Shown piece by piece: positions 38,994-47,988 of a DNA stretch of 64,000 nucleotides (positions are counted from its first letter, which is position 1; each line of letters starts with the position of its first letter). Origin of the DNA: Arthrobacter sp. 31Y (lineage in GTDB: Bacteria; Actinomycetota; Actinomycetes; Actinomycetales; Micrococcaceae); the NCBI RefSeq assembly GCF_000526335.1, contig NZ_JAFW01000001.1:3410001-3474000 (forward strand), read 5' to 3'. Below the pieces are notes generated by a model, which had not been told where the DNA came from, searched no databases, and was given only the letters and a program-made list of their open reading frames with translations. Both the position numbers and the translations under genes were made by a program.

Positions 38994-39884
38994 ATGGCCG
39001 ACCGCTACGAATTAGGCATCGACGCCTCCGGGCTGGATGCGATCGACATGCACGTCCACCTCGAAGTGGACAGCTGCGGGCACGGCTCGCTGCCGGAGGC
39101 GTTGACGGAGGCTTCGGCGAAGTACTTCAAGTCCGAGGACCGCACCCCGTCGCTGGACAGGATCGCGGAGGTGTACCGGGAGCTGAACATGGCCGCGGTC
39201 GTTTTCACGGTGGATGCCCGGACGCAGCTCAAGCATGAGCCCAACAGCATCCCGGAACTGATTGCCGGAGCTGCGCGGAACAATGATGTGCTCATTCCGT
39301 TCGGCAGTGTTGACCCCAGGACCGGGGAGGACGCGATCGCGGGGGCGAAGCATCAGGCTGTTGAGCTCGGTGCCCGCGGCTTCAAGTTCCACCCGTCGTT
39401 GCAGGGCTTTGATCCGTCCAACGAGGCGTTCTACCCGTTGTGGGAGGCCCTGCAGGAGTTGGGGTTGCCGTGTATTTTCCACACGGGCCAGAACGGCATG
39501 GGTGCTGGCCTTCCGGGTGGTTATGGGATCAAGCTGGCGTTCTCGAATCCGTTGTTGCTGGATGCGGTGGCTGCTGATTTCCCGGGTTTGCAGATCATCA
39601 TGGCCCACCCGTCGGTGCCGTGGCAGGACGAGGCGAACTCCATCGCGACGCACAAGTCCAACGTCTTCATCGACCTCTCCGGGTGGTCGCCCAAGTACTT
39701 CCCGGAATCGCTGGTTCGTCTGTCGAATTCGGTGTTGCAGGACAAGGTCCTGTTCGGCACGGACTTCCCGCTGATCACTCCGCAAAAGTGGCTCGGTGCA
39801 TTCGCGGACCTGCCCTTGAAGGACGAGGTCCGTCCCAAGATCCTCAAGGACAACGCCGTCAGGCTGCTGGGACTGGGTGGCTGA
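38994..39884 (+). CDS. couO: Amidohydrolase-superfamily beta-keto hydrolase, CouO-like
   Basis: 296 residues. Metal-binding series of amidohydrolase family 2: DMHVHLE near residue 18-24, GFKFHPSLQGFD, IFHTGQNG, IIMAHPSVPWQDE and VLFGTDFPLITP. Counting from the ATG the last aspartate is residue 257, the same number as the metal-ligand Asp257 reported for CouO of Rhodococcus jostii RHA1. CouO replaces thiolase and thioesterase in beta-oxidative deacetylation of p-hydroxycinnamates. The gene lies 2 bp after the SDR and 1 bp before the acyl-CoA dehydrogenase. Confidence 0.82.
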   Translation: MADRYELGIDASGLDAIDMHVHLEVDSCGHGSLPEALTEASAKYFKSEDRTPSLDRIAEVYRELNMAAVVFTVDARTQLKHEPNSIPELIAGAARNNDVLIPFGSVDPRTGEDAIAGAKHQAVELGARGFKFHPSLQGFDPSNEAFYPLWEALQELGLPCIFHTGQNGMGAGLPGGYGIKLAFSNPLLLDAVAADFPGLQIIMAHPSVPWQDEANSIATHKSNVFIDLSGWSPKYFPESLVRLSNSVLQDKVLFGTDFPLITPQKWLGAFADLPLKDEVRPKILKDNAVRLLGLGG

Positions 39885-39885
39885 G

Positions 39886-41106
39886 ATGACCACGAATGTG
39901 GTGGATCAAAGGCTGTACCCGGTGGCGGACTGGTACGACGCCGAGGCGCTGCTCAGTACCGAGGAACGCCAGGTTCTTGGCCGCCTGCGTACCTTCCTGG
40001 AGACCGAAGCGAAACCTCTGTTGGCCGAATACTGGGAGCGCGGCGAGTTCCCGGAACAACTCGCGCAGCCGTTGATCGACCTTGATCTGATGGAACCGGC
40101 CGATCTCACCGTCGATGCCCCCGCGAGGGGGATCTTCCACGGCTTTCGGATCTTCGAACTTGCCCGCACGGACGCTTCCCTGGCTACTTGGTACACGGCG
40201 CAGGCTGGTTTGTTCCGCACCGCGATCCGGGTGGGGGCGTCCGAGGAGCAGCAGCGTGAGTGGATGCCCAAGGTCATCGACTTCGCCCTCAAAGGCGTTT
40301 TCTCGCTGACGGAACCGGAACACGGCTCGGACATCGCCGGTGGGTTGTCCACCACCGCGCGTTTCGAACCATGTCCTGGGGCAGAGGCCGACGGCGGCAG
40401 CTGGGTTCTGGACGGCGCCAAGCGGTGGATCGGGGGAGCCTCCACAGCGGATGTGTTGTGCGTGTTCGCCCGTGACGTCGCCGACGGACAGGTCAAAGCT
40501 TTCCTGGTGGACCGCGCCGCGGACGGAGTAAACCTGGAGAAGATCCAGGGCAAGACCTCGCTGCGGATGATGCAGAACGCCCACATCACACTGGACAATG
40601 TCCGCGTCCCTGAGGCCATGCGCCTGCATAACGTGAACTCGTTCAAGGACGTCGCCGCCATGCTGCGGGCCATGCGATCGGACGTTGCCTGGATCGCCAC
40701 CGGTATCCAGGCCGGAGCGTTTGAAGCCGCCCTGGCCTACGTGAAGGAACGCCAACAGTTCGGCCGCTCGCTGGGATCGTTCCAACTGGTCCAGGAAAAA
40801 CTGGCCCGCATGCTCGGCAACATCACCGCTTCGCTTTCCCTGGTGGTGCGGCTGACTGAGCAGCAAGGTTGGGGCATCTACCGGGACCAGGACTCGGCCC
40901 TGGCCAAAATGCAGACGTCCCTGATGATGCGCGAAACCGTCGCGCTGGCCCGCGAAGTGGTGGGCGGCAACGGCATCACCCTCGCCGCCGACGTCGCGCG
41001 TTTCCATGCCGACGCCGAAGCCGTCTATTCCTACGAGGGCACCCACGAAATCAACGCCCTCATCATCGGCCGCGCCCTCACCGGTGCCAGTGCTTTTACC
41101 AACTAA
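39886..41106 (+). CDS. Acyl-CoA dehydrogenase
   Basis: 406 residues from ATG 39886, one base after the stop of the amidohydrolase gene (TGAGATG). Typical acyl-CoA dehydrogenase domains: SLTEPEHGSDIAG for the FAD-site loop, KRWIGGASTADVLCVFARDV, RQQFGRSLGSFQLVQEKLAR and the C-terminal YSYEGTHEINALIIGRALTG where the catalytic glutamate (EGTHE) is found. It oxidises an acyl-CoA to the 2-enoyl form. In the cou setting it would let saturated side chains (phenylpropanoates such as dihydrocinnamate) enter the same route; this extra step is inference. Confidence 0.88.
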   Translation: MTTNVVDQRLYPVADWYDAEALLSTEERQVLGRLRTFLETEAKPLLAEYWERGEFPEQLAQPLIDLDLMEPADLTVDAPARGIFHGFRIFELARTDASLATWYTAQAGLFRTAIRVGASEEQQREWMPKVIDFALKGVFSLTEPEHGSDIAGGLSTTARFEPCPGAEADGGSWVLDGAKRWIGGASTADVLCVFARDVADGQVKAFLVDRAADGVNLEKIQGKTSLRMMQNAHITLDNVRVPEAMRLHNVNSFKDVAAMLRAMRSDVAWIATGIQAGAFEAALAYVKERQQFGRSLGSFQLVQEKLARMLGNITASLSLVVRLTEQQGWGIYRDQDSALAKMQTSLMMRETVALAREVVGGNGITLAADVARFHADAEAVYSYEGTHEINALIIGRALTGASAFTN

Positions 41107-41137
41107 ATCTCTTCAAACAACACCACAGGAGGCAAAG

Positions 41138-41593
41138 ATGCCCAATCTCGTCGTCGATTTCGACACCCTGCTCACCATGTCCGGCAAGGACCTCGGCACC
41201 ACCGACTACCGCGAAATCACCCAGCAGCAGATCAACCTGTTCGCCGACGCCACGGACGACCAGCAATGGATCCACACCGACCCCGAACGCGCCAAGGACG
41301 GGCCCTTCGGCGCTCCCATCGCCCACGGTTTCCTTACCCTGTCCCTCATCATCCCGTTCTGGGGCGAACTCTTCGACGTCGAGGGCGTGACCACCAAGGT
41401 CAACTACGGCCTGGACAAAGTCCGCTTCACCTCACCGGTGAAGGTCGGTTCCAAGGTCCGCATGAACGGCAGCATCGCCGAAGTCACCGAGGTCAAGGGC
41501 GGCGCCCAGATCAAGGTAAACGCCACCATCGAAATCGAAGGCCAGGAACGCCCCGCCGTCGTCGCCGAATTCCTCGCCCGCTTCTACAAGTAA
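41138..41593 (+). CDS. couM: MaoC-like (R)-enoyl-CoA hydratase, CouM-like
   Basis: 151 residues from ATG 41138 with AGGAGG upstream. Hot-dog fold with the hydratase-2 motif DDQQWIHTDPERA, then FGAPIAHGFLTLSLI; the Asp/His pair is in DATDDQQWIHTD. It hydrates the trans-cinnamoyl-CoA-type double bond to a 3-hydroxyacyl-CoA, the step before the SDR. Located between the dehydrogenase and the transporter, in the same operon. Confidence 0.82.
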   Translation: MPNLVVDFDTLLTMSGKDLGTTDYREITQQQINLFADATDDQQWIHTDPERAKDGPFGAPIAHGFLTLSLIIPFWGELFDVEGVTTKVNYGLDKVRFTSPVKVGSKVRMNGSIAEVTEVKGGAQIKVNATIEIEGQERPAVVAEFLARFYK

Positions 41594-41626
41594 ACCCACA
41601 CCTCCCTCCTCTCCCAAGGAACAGCC

Positions 41627-42952
41627 ATGTCAGGACAAACTGCGCTTGCATCGTCGAGCACGGCCGCCAAGCGCAAAGAAGCGCGCACGGTCATCATGTC
41701 CAGCTATCTGGGCAGCACCATCGAGTTCTACGACTTCCTGCTGTATGCAACAGCCGCAGCAGTTGCCTTCCCCAAGGTGTTCTTCGCCGGCACTGACGAG
41801 TGGGTGGGCGTCGTAGCCGCCTACGCCACGTTCGCCGCCGGATATGTTGCCCGGCCTTTGGGCGGCATCATCTTTGGACACTTCGGTGACCGCATCGGCC
41901 GCAAGGGCATGCTGATCGTGTCCATGGCCATGATGGGCATCGCGTCGACGTTGATTGGCTTAGTCCCGGGAGCCAACATCATTGGTCCGTGGGGCGCCGT
42001 GATCCTGGTGGTCTTGAGAGTCTGCCAGGGAATCGCTGTGGGCGGTGAATGGGGCGGGGCCGCACTCATGGCCTTGGAGCACTCGGATCCCAAACGGCGC
42101 GGGTTCGCGGCGTCGTTCGTCAATGCCGGCGCCCCGACGGGTGCAGTCCTCGGCACCGTCGTGATGGGCATCTTCTCCGCCCTTCCTCAGGACGCGTTCC
42201 TGGCCTGGGGCTGGCGTGTGCCGTTCCTGTTGTCGTTCGTGCTCTTGATCGTGGGTATGTTCGTGAGGCTGCGGGTTTCCGAGAGTCCGATCTTCGCTGA
42301 GGCTGTGGCCAAGGAAAGCGCCCAGGGCACCAAGCGCAAAATCCCGTTGCTGGAAGTATTGAAGCGCCCCAAGGCGCTCATCATGATCATGTTTGCCGGA
42401 GCTGCAGGCTTCGGCCTCCAGGTAGTGCTGCCAACGTTCTCCGTCACCTATGCAGTGTCCAAGGGCGCACCGCAGCAGGGTGTGCTCTATGCCTTCGCAG
42501 GTGCCTCGGCCATCTCCATCCTGTTCGTCCTCTTGGGCGGCAGGCTCTCGGATCGCTTTGGCCGCCGGCCGGTCATGGTCACCGGCCTGGGCTTGTTCAT
42601 CCTGTACTTGTTCCCCATGTTCGGGATGCTCAGCTCCGGCAATATCGCCTTGGTCTTCCTGGCCTTCACCGTGGCGCTGATCTTGCATTCGTCCCTCTAC
42701 GGCCCGCTTGCAGCGTTCGTTTCCGAGCAGTTCGGCACCACTAACCGCTATACCGGCGCAGCAGTCGGCTACCAGTTGGCAACCCTGATCGGCGCGGGCT
42801 TCACACCCGGCATTGTGGCGGGCCTTTATAAGGACTCCGGCCAGAGCATCGTCCCCGTGGTGGTGTTCCTGTCCGTCATGTCGCTGGTATCGATTGTCTT
42901 CATTCTGCTGACGCGGGAGTCTAAGAACAACGACCTCTCTACGGTCAGTTAG
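41627..42952 (+). CDS. couT: MFS transporter, metabolite:H+ symporter type, CouT-like
   Basis: 441 residues with 12 TM segments. The MHS family signature GSTIEFYDFLLYATAAAVAF near the start and the loop FGDRIGRKGMLIVSMAMMGI are present, then VGGEWGGAALMALEHSDPKR in helix 5. Members import aromatic acids, shikimate, citrate or betaine with protons. Position between the MaoC and CoA ligase genes suggests uptake of hydroxycinnamate or phenylpropanoate. Start ATG 41627 follows CAAGGAAC. Confidence 0.85.
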   Translation: MSGQTALASSSTAAKRKEARTVIMSSYLGSTIEFYDFLLYATAAAVAFPKVFFAGTDEWVGVVAAYATFAAGYVARPLGGIIFGHFGDRIGRKGMLIVSMAMMGIASTLIGLVPGANIIGPWGAVILVVLRVCQGIAVGGEWGGAALMALEHSDPKRRGFAASFVNAGAPTGAVLGTVVMGIFSALPQDAFLAWGWRVPFLLSFVLLIVGMFVRLRVSESPIFAEAVAKESAQGTKRKIPLLEVLKRPKALIMIMFAGAAGFGLQVVLPTFSVTYAVSKGAPQQGVLYAFAGASAISILFVLLGGRLSDRFGRRPVMVTGLGLFILYLFPMFGMLSSGNIALVFLAFTVALILHSSLYGPLAAFVSEQFGTTNRYTGAAVGYQLATLIGAGFTPGIVAGLYKDSGQSIVPVVVFLSVMSLVSIVFILLTRESKNNDLSTVS

Positions 42953-42964
42953 GAGTACCGCACC

Positions 42965-44515
42965 ATGGACAACAACGGAGTTGGATCCTGGCTGCACCGG
43001 CGCCGGATCAAGTCGGGTACCAAAACTGCCATCATTTCCGGTGAGCACACTGTGAGCTACGCGGAACTCGCAGAACGGTCCGATCGCCTTGCCAACGCCC
43101 TTAAGCACAGGGGCGTGGCCAAGGGCGACAGGGTGGCTTACCTCGGTGAGAATCACCCGTCCTTTGTGGAGACGTTCTTCGCCTGCGGGCTGCTGGGCGC
43201 CATCTTCGTCCCGTTGAACACCCGTTTGGCAGCCCCGGAGCTGCAGTTTCAACTGCAGGACTCAGGCGCGCGGACCCTCATCAGCGCGGCATCGTTGGAG
43301 GTCGTCGCCGCCGCGTCTTGCCTCGACACCGAGGTGACCCACCGTCTTGTAGTGGCGCCCGACGACGTCACTGACGGTTCCGCTCCTAAGCTGCCATCCG
43401 GCGTCGAGCACTATGGTGAGGTGCTTGACGCTGCAACCGCGGCGACGCTGGATGTAGCGGTGACGTTGGAAGACGGCGCCATGATCCTCTACACGTCCGG
43501 CACCACCGGCAAGCCAAAAGGGGCGTTGCTGACACACGGCAACATCACCTGGAACTGCTTCAACACGGTGGTGGACATGGACCTGAACCGCAACGACGTC
43601 GCGCTCATGATCTCACCGCTGTTCCACGTGGCATCCCTTGATATGGGTCTGCTTCCCATGCTGCTCAAGGGTGCCACCGTGGTGCTTGAAGCCAAGTTCG
43701 ACGCCGGCCGGGTGCTGGAGCTGGTGGAGCAGCACAAGGTCACCACGCTCAACGGCGTCCCGACCACTTTCCAGATGCTCTGTGACCATCCCGGATGGTC
43801 GACGGCGGACCTCAGCTCCCTGGACAAGCTCACCTGCGGTGGTTCTGCCGTTCCGCAGCGGGTGCTGGATGCGTATGAGCAACGCGGCGTAGGTTTCACC
43901 AGCTGTTATGGCATGACCGAAACCGCGCCCGGGGCCACCATGTTGCCGGTTTCGAGGTCCAAGGAAAAGGCCGGCTCTGCGGGCCTGGCGCACTTCTTCA
44001 CTGACGTGCGGATTGCCGATCCACTGGGCGGCATCGCAGGCCTTGGCGAGGTAGGGGAGATCCAAATCTCCGGCCCCAACGTGATCAAGGAGTACTGGAA
44101 CCGGCCCGAAGCTACCGCCGAAAGCTATTCCGAGTCGGTCTGGTTCCGCTCCGGGGACATGGGATACCAAGACGGGGAGGGCTTCCTGTTCGTCTCGGAC
44201 CGCATCAAGGACATGATCATTTCCGGAGGCGAGAACATCTACCCGGCTGAGGTAGAGGCTGCCATCGCGGAGCTTCCCGCGGTGGGAAGCGTGGCCGTGA
44301 TCGGTGTTGATGACCCGAAGTGGGGAGAAGTGCCCCGGGCGATCGTCACCTTGCGTGAGGGCGAATCCCTGACCGAGGAACAACTGCGCTCGCATTTGGA
44401 AGGCCGGTTGGCGCGGTACAAGATTCCCAAATCCGTGGTGTTTGTTGAGGAGATGCCACGAACCGCCAGCGGGAAGATCAGGAAGATGGACCTCCGGAAG
44501 GACTACGCGCAGTGA
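42965..44515 (+). CDS. couL: Acyl-CoA/aryl-CoA synthetase, CouL-like
   Basis: 516 residues with all adenylate-forming motifs: MILYTSGTTGKPKGALLTHG (P-loop), SCYGMTETAPGATML, WFRSGDMGYQDGEGFLFVSD and the C-terminal lysine region PRTASGKIRKMDL. It activates a carboxylic acid to the CoA thioester through an AMP intermediate. Within this operon the substrate is probably a (hydroxy)cinnamate or phenylpropanoate. Located 12 bp after the transporter and overlapping the next start by 4 bp. Confidence 0.88.
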   Translation: MDNNGVGSWLHRRRIKSGTKTAIISGEHTVSYAELAERSDRLANALKHRGVAKGDRVAYLGENHPSFVETFFACGLLGAIFVPLNTRLAAPELQFQLQDSGARTLISAASLEVVAAASCLDTEVTHRLVVAPDDVTDGSAPKLPSGVEHYGEVLDAATAATLDVAVTLEDGAMILYTSGTTGKPKGALLTHGNITWNCFNTVVDMDLNRNDVALMISPLFHVASLDMGLLPMLLKGATVVLEAKFDAGRVLELVEQHKVTTLNGVPTTFQMLCDHPGWSTADLSSLDKLTCGGSAVPQRVLDAYEQRGVGFTSCYGMTETAPGATMLPVSRSKEKAGSAGLAHFFTDVRIADPLGGIAGLGEVGEIQISGPNVIKEYWNRPEATAESYSESVWFRSGDMGYQDGEGFLFVSDRIKDMIISGGENIYPAEVEAAIAELPAVGSVAVIGVDDPKWGEVPRAIVTLREGESLTEEQLRSHLEGRLARYKIPKSVVFVEEMPRTASGKIRKMDLRKDYAQ

Positions 44516-44982
44516 CGCTCATTCCGGAGCCGCCAGCACTAACGTTCCTCGCCACCTTGAACGTGGAGGTAGGCGAACCAATTGACGCCGGTGTCACTCC
44601 GGAGGGGCACCGGCGCATCATTCCCATTGTTGGGGGAACAGTGTCCGGGCCGCAGTTCCAAGGGCGCGTTTTGCCGGCCGGTGCGGACTACCAGATTCTC
44701 CGGAACGCCGAGCTGACGGAGTTGGACGCCAGATACGCAGTGGAACTCGAAGGGGGAGCCGTGGTCTACGTGCACAACGCGGCTCTCCGCTTTGGCGCCG
44801 CGGAAGACATCGCCAGCTTGAACAGGGGAGAGGACGTAGACCCTGCCCTGATATATTTCCGGTGCAGTCCACGGTTTTCCACCGGTTCGCCTGAGTGGGC
44901 TTGGCTCAACCACACGGTCATGGTGGGAACGGGGCGGCGCCGGCCCGGTTCGGTGGAAATCGACGTGTTCGCCGTCAGCTAG
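44512..44982 (+). CDS. DUF3237 domain protein
   Basis: 156 residues from GTG 44512 (GTGA overlap with the ligase stop). DUF3237 features: ATLNVEVGEPIDAG, GHRRIIPIVGGTVSGPQFQG, RVLPAGADYQILR, ELDARYAVELEGGAVVYVHN and the final LNHTVMVGTGRRRPGSVEID. A small beta-barrel protein with no proven reaction, often linked to aromatic or steroid degradation. Last gene of the operon; it might help remove or isomerise a side product, but this is not known. Confidence 0.85.
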   Translation: MTLIPEPPALTFLATLNVEVGEPIDAGVTPEGHRRIIPIVGGTVSGPQFQGRVLPAGADYQILRNAELTELDARYAVELEGGAVVYVHNAALRFGAAEDIASLNRGEDVDPALIYFRCSPRFSTGSPEWAWLNHTVMVGTGRRRPGSVEIDVFAVS

Positions 44983-45165
44983 GGCATTGCAAAAACGATG
45001 TCTCACGAAAAGTCCTCAAGGACGAAATATTGCGTTACCAGGCTAAATCCGGGTTAACTTCCTCCATCGAACTGCCTAATTCGCTGTTGGGGCATTACGA
45101 TAAGCACGACTCACTCTGAGCACTAAGCTTCATCACGACTCACACCTAACCCGGGGGATATACCA

Positions 45166-45660
45166 ATGAGCACTTACCCGCAACAACCGCAACAAACCGA
45201 ACAGTACGGCGTCCAGGCCGGCGAGCCGCCGCTGTGGGCTCCGTACTACGGCGCTCCGATTGGTGCAGCCGTCAAGCGTTTCTTCAAGAAGTACACCGCC
45301 TTCTCAGGCCGCGCCAGCCGCAGTGAATACTGGTGGGTCGCCCTTGTACTGGGCGTCATCGGCTTCGCCATTCAGATCCTCACCTTGGTTCTGGGCAGTG
45401 CCGGGGCCACCGTTTCTGCAAGCGGAACCGCTACGCCCGGCCCGGGCTCTGTCGTCGGCCTTATTCTGGCCCTCGTCTTCTACTTGGCAATCCTCATCCC
45501 GTCCATCGCCCTGCTGGTGCGCCGCCTCCATGACGGCAACTTCAGCGGGTGGCTCGTCCTTCTCGGCCTGATTCCCGGCTTGGGCGGACTGGCGCTCTTC
45601 GTGTTCTCGCTCCTGCCGTCTAACCCGGCCGGCCAGCGTTTCGATCAGCCGACTGCATAG
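45166..45660 (+). CDS. DUF805 family membrane protein
   Basis: 164 residues. A Gln/Pro-rich cytoplasmic start (STYPQQPQQTEQYGVQAGEP) precedes the DUF805 core: KRFFKKYTAFSGRASRSEYW, VALVLGVIGFAIQILTLVLG, LIPSIALLVRRLHDGNFSGW and LLGLIPGLGGLALFVFSLL. The motifs R.SRSEYWW and RRLHD are diagnostic of the family, which is widespread and of unknown function. GGGGG ribosome site 8 bp upstream; the 183 bp before it hold the promoter. It ends at a clear terminator. Confidence 0.9.
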   Translation: MSTYPQQPQQTEQYGVQAGEPPLWAPYYGAPIGAAVKRFFKKYTAFSGRASRSEYWWVALVLGVIGFAIQILTLVLGSAGATVSASGTATPGPGSVVGLILALVFYLAILIPSIALLVRRLHDGNFSGWLVLLGLIPGLGGLALFVFSLLPSNPAGQRFDQPTA

Positions 45661-45696
45661 TCAGCCACGTAGCAAGTAGTACGTTCTAAAGAAAAG

Positions 45697-45725
45697 GGGC
45701 GGCACCTCGCGTGCCGCCCTTTTTC
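45697..45725 (+). terminator. Rho-independent terminator after the DUF805 gene
   Basis: Perfect 9-bp stem GGGCGGCAC/GTGCCGCCC (45697-45705 and 45711-45719), 5-nt loop, followed by a run of five T. The best canonical terminator of the window. Confidence 0.9.
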
Positions 45726-45835
45726 GTGCCCTTTTTGTTCTGTTTTCGGTCTTCACGTGCCGGGGACGCAGCACCCGTGAAATGCTGTGACTGACCCACC
45801 CCCACGACGGACTCACCCCAACGACGAGGAGTGCT

Positions 45836-47053
45836 ATGACCCATCCTCCACACCTGAGGACCATCAAGCGGTGTGCCGTGGTTGGTGGCGGGATCATCGG
45901 AATTGCGGTGGCGAGGGAACTCAGCAACAGGCTCGACGACGTCCAAGTCACCGTCTACGAAAAGGAAGACCGGCTGGCAGCACACCAGACCGGGCACAAC
46001 TCCGGGGTGGTTCATGCGGGCCTTTACTACGAGCCCGGCGGGCAGAAGGCGAAGCTTTGCCGCAGGGGAGTGGAGCTGCTGCAGGAATTCTGCGCCATGA
46101 AGAACCTGCCCTACGATCCCTGCGGCAAGCTGGTCATCGCCCAGACCCCCGAGGAATCCAAGCGCCTGGACAGCATTTTCGCCCGAGCCACAGCCAACGG
46201 GGTGCCCGGTGCGCGGATGCTTCGGGGAGAGCAGATACGCGAGGTGGAGCCGAACGCCGTCGGGCTCGCTGCCTTGCACTCGCCGGAAACGGCGATCGTT
46301 GACTACACGGCCATCACCAACGCGCTCGCCGACGACATCCGCAGCTCGGGCGGGACCATCCGTCTGGGACAGGAAGTCATCGCGCTTGAGCAGCAGGACA
46401 ACGGTGTGGTGGTGAGTACCAAGGACGGCGGCGAACATTACGACCTCGTGGTGGCGTGCGCAGGTCTTCAGTCGGATCGCGTGGCCGAAGCGACCGGTGA
46501 ACCGGCAACGCCTCGGATCGTGCCGTTCTTCGGGCAGTACTTCCTGTTGGGCAAGGAAGCCCGGGACCAAGTGCGCGGCCTCATTTATCCCGTCCCGGAC
46601 CCCAAGCACCCTTTCCTCGGCGTCCACCTCACCAAACGCATCGACGGCGAAATGATGCTCGGCCCGAACGCGTTCATCTCCTTCGGCCGCGAGTCCTATG
46701 CATGGAATGAGGTGAGTGTGCGCGACGTCCTTAATTACACGCTTTTTCCGGGGTTCTGGAATTTCGCTCGACAAAACGTCCCCTCAGCCGTTCGGGAATT
46801 CCAGACCGTAGTGAGCAGGAAAAAGTTCATCCGAGAGGCCATGCGCTTCGTGCCCTCACTGGAAGGCGCCACCATTCTTCCCGGCACCCGCGGCGTGCGC
46901 GCCCAGGCCATGAACGGTGACGGTTCGCTGGTGGACGACTTTGTCATCGCACGACGCCGGGACGCGGTCTTGGTGCGCAATGCACCGTCTCCGGGGGCTA
47001 CTTCGTCCATGGCCATAGCGGAGTACATTGTGGAGCAGGCATTGCAGGACTGA
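45836..47053 (+). CDS. lhgO: L-2-hydroxyglutarate oxidase
   Basis: 405 residues of the DAO superfamily. FAD-binding GxGxxG in AVVGGGIIGIAVARELSNRL, then AHQTGHNSGVVHAGLYYEPG, the flavin-site stretch that is diagnostic of LhgO. YYEPGGQKAKLCRRGVELLQ and the C-terminal VRAQAMNGDGSLVDDFVIA also match. It oxidises L-2-hydroxyglutarate, a side product of central metabolism, to 2-oxoglutarate and passes electrons to the quinone pool or oxygen. Length is standard. Stands alone after a strong terminator. Confidence 0.9.
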   Translation: MTHPPHLRTIKRCAVVGGGIIGIAVARELSNRLDDVQVTVYEKEDRLAAHQTGHNSGVVHAGLYYEPGGQKAKLCRRGVELLQEFCAMKNLPYDPCGKLVIAQTPEESKRLDSIFARATANGVPGARMLRGEQIREVEPNAVGLAALHSPETAIVDYTAITNALADDIRSSGGTIRLGQEVIALEQQDNGVVVSTKDGGEHYDLVVACAGLQSDRVAEATGEPATPRIVPFFGQYFLLGKEARDQVRGLIYPVPDPKHPFLGVHLTKRIDGEMMLGPNAFISFGRESYAWNEVSVRDVLNYTLFPGFWNFARQNVPSAVREFQTVVSRKKFIREAMRFVPSLEGATILPGTRGVRAQAMNGDGSLVDDFVIARRRDAVLVRNAPSPGATSSMAIAEYIVEQALQD

Positions 47054-47469
47054 GAGTTAACAAGCTCGTGATCCACCGGAAACCGCCTCCAAACGCGGGC
47101 TGGATACCGTTACCGCATGATCGGATCACTAGCCTCGCTTGCCAGTTCAGTCGGCTCCACCATAGTGGCCTGGATCGAGGCTGCCTACGTCCTGGATTGC
47201 ACTGATCCGTCAGCGGAGGAAGACGTCACGGGCAGGCAAGGAACCATGAGCGATTTGTCGTGGCTCCCAGCCCTCAGCGGCGTCACGGTTGCCAGCGCGC
47301 AGGCCATCCAATCGCACGCCCTGAGGGGGCAAACAGAGCTGTAGAACCCGCCGGGAATGCTGCAGAATGTCGCGTTGGGCACACTATTCGTTGATCACGT
47401 GTAATATGCCCTAAACTGCTTCACTGAGGTGCCGGAATAGGCACTATGCAGCAACGAAAGCGAACCTCA
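47054..47469. other. 416-bp region without a supported gene
   Basis: A 74-codon frame (47117-47344) is open but has no ribosome site and no protein-like pattern. The stretch 47390-47420 is AT-rich (TTGATCACGTGTAATATG) and probably holds the promoter of the DUF4193 gene. Nothing else is seen. Confidence 0.4.
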
Positions 47470-47772
47470 ATGGCTACTGATTACGATGCCCCGCGCAAGA
47501 CAGAAGAAGAGTCTCCCGCCGAATCGCTTGAGGCCCTTCAGGCATCCCGTGGAAACACTGCGCAGACTGCGGTTATCGACGTCGAGGAAAACGACACCGC
47601 CGAGGGAATTGACCTGCCCGGCGCGGATCTTTCCGGTGAAGAACTTACCGTCATTGTGGTCCCGGAGCAGTCCGACGAATTCACGTGCGGCTCCTGCTTC
47701 CTGGTCCGCCACAGGTCCCAGATTGCGCTGGAGAAGAACGGTCTTAAGTTCTGCAAGGACTGCGAAGGCTAA
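47470..47772 (+). CDS. DUF4193 family protein with a C-terminal zinc-ribbon-like cysteine pair set
   Basis: 100 residues. ATDYDAPRKTEEESPAESLE is the near-invariant start of the actinobacterial DUF4193 family. The C-terminus contains EFTCGSCFLVRHRSQIAL and FCKDCEG: two CxxC pairs that should bind zinc or iron. The acidic middle (EENDTAEGIDLPGADLSGEE) is typical. It is conserved in most actinobacteria, often near RNA polymerase-associated or ssDNA genes; function is unknown. The ATG at 47470 is chosen because the family starts there. Confidence 0.9.
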   Translation: MATDYDAPRKTEEESPAESLEALQASRGNTAQTAVIDVEENDTAEGIDLPGADLSGEELTVIVVPEQSDEFTCGSCFLVRHRSQIALEKNGLKFCKDCEG

Positions 47773-47988
47773 GTAACGCAAAGGTCTCGTTATCTTCGGT
47801 TACGAACATGGGCGCGCGGACCCTTTATGCGGCCGCTGATCACCCAAAAAACTGCGCTTCAATAACCCTCTTGTGACCGCAGCCGCACCCACTTAACGGT
47901 TGCGCCCCGAAGCGGCCACAACCCACCCAAACACCCTGATGCACTCCTACAGTTGAAGTATCAACTTCGCCTGAAGGGGGCACAAAAA

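Noticed and set aside
41960..43252. 430-codon minus-strand ORF opposite the MFS and CoA ligase genes
   Set aside because: Antisense shadow: very rich in Gln, His, Glu and Arg with no domains, and it crosses the boundary of two real genes.
44983..45165. Possible small ORFs before the DUF805 gene
   Set aside because: Frames are short and lack starts with ribosome sites; the stretch is AT-richer and fits a promoter region.
47117..47344. 74-codon ORF between lhgO and the DUF4193 gene
   Set aside because: No ribosome binding site, no protein-like pattern and both strands open; judged non-coding.
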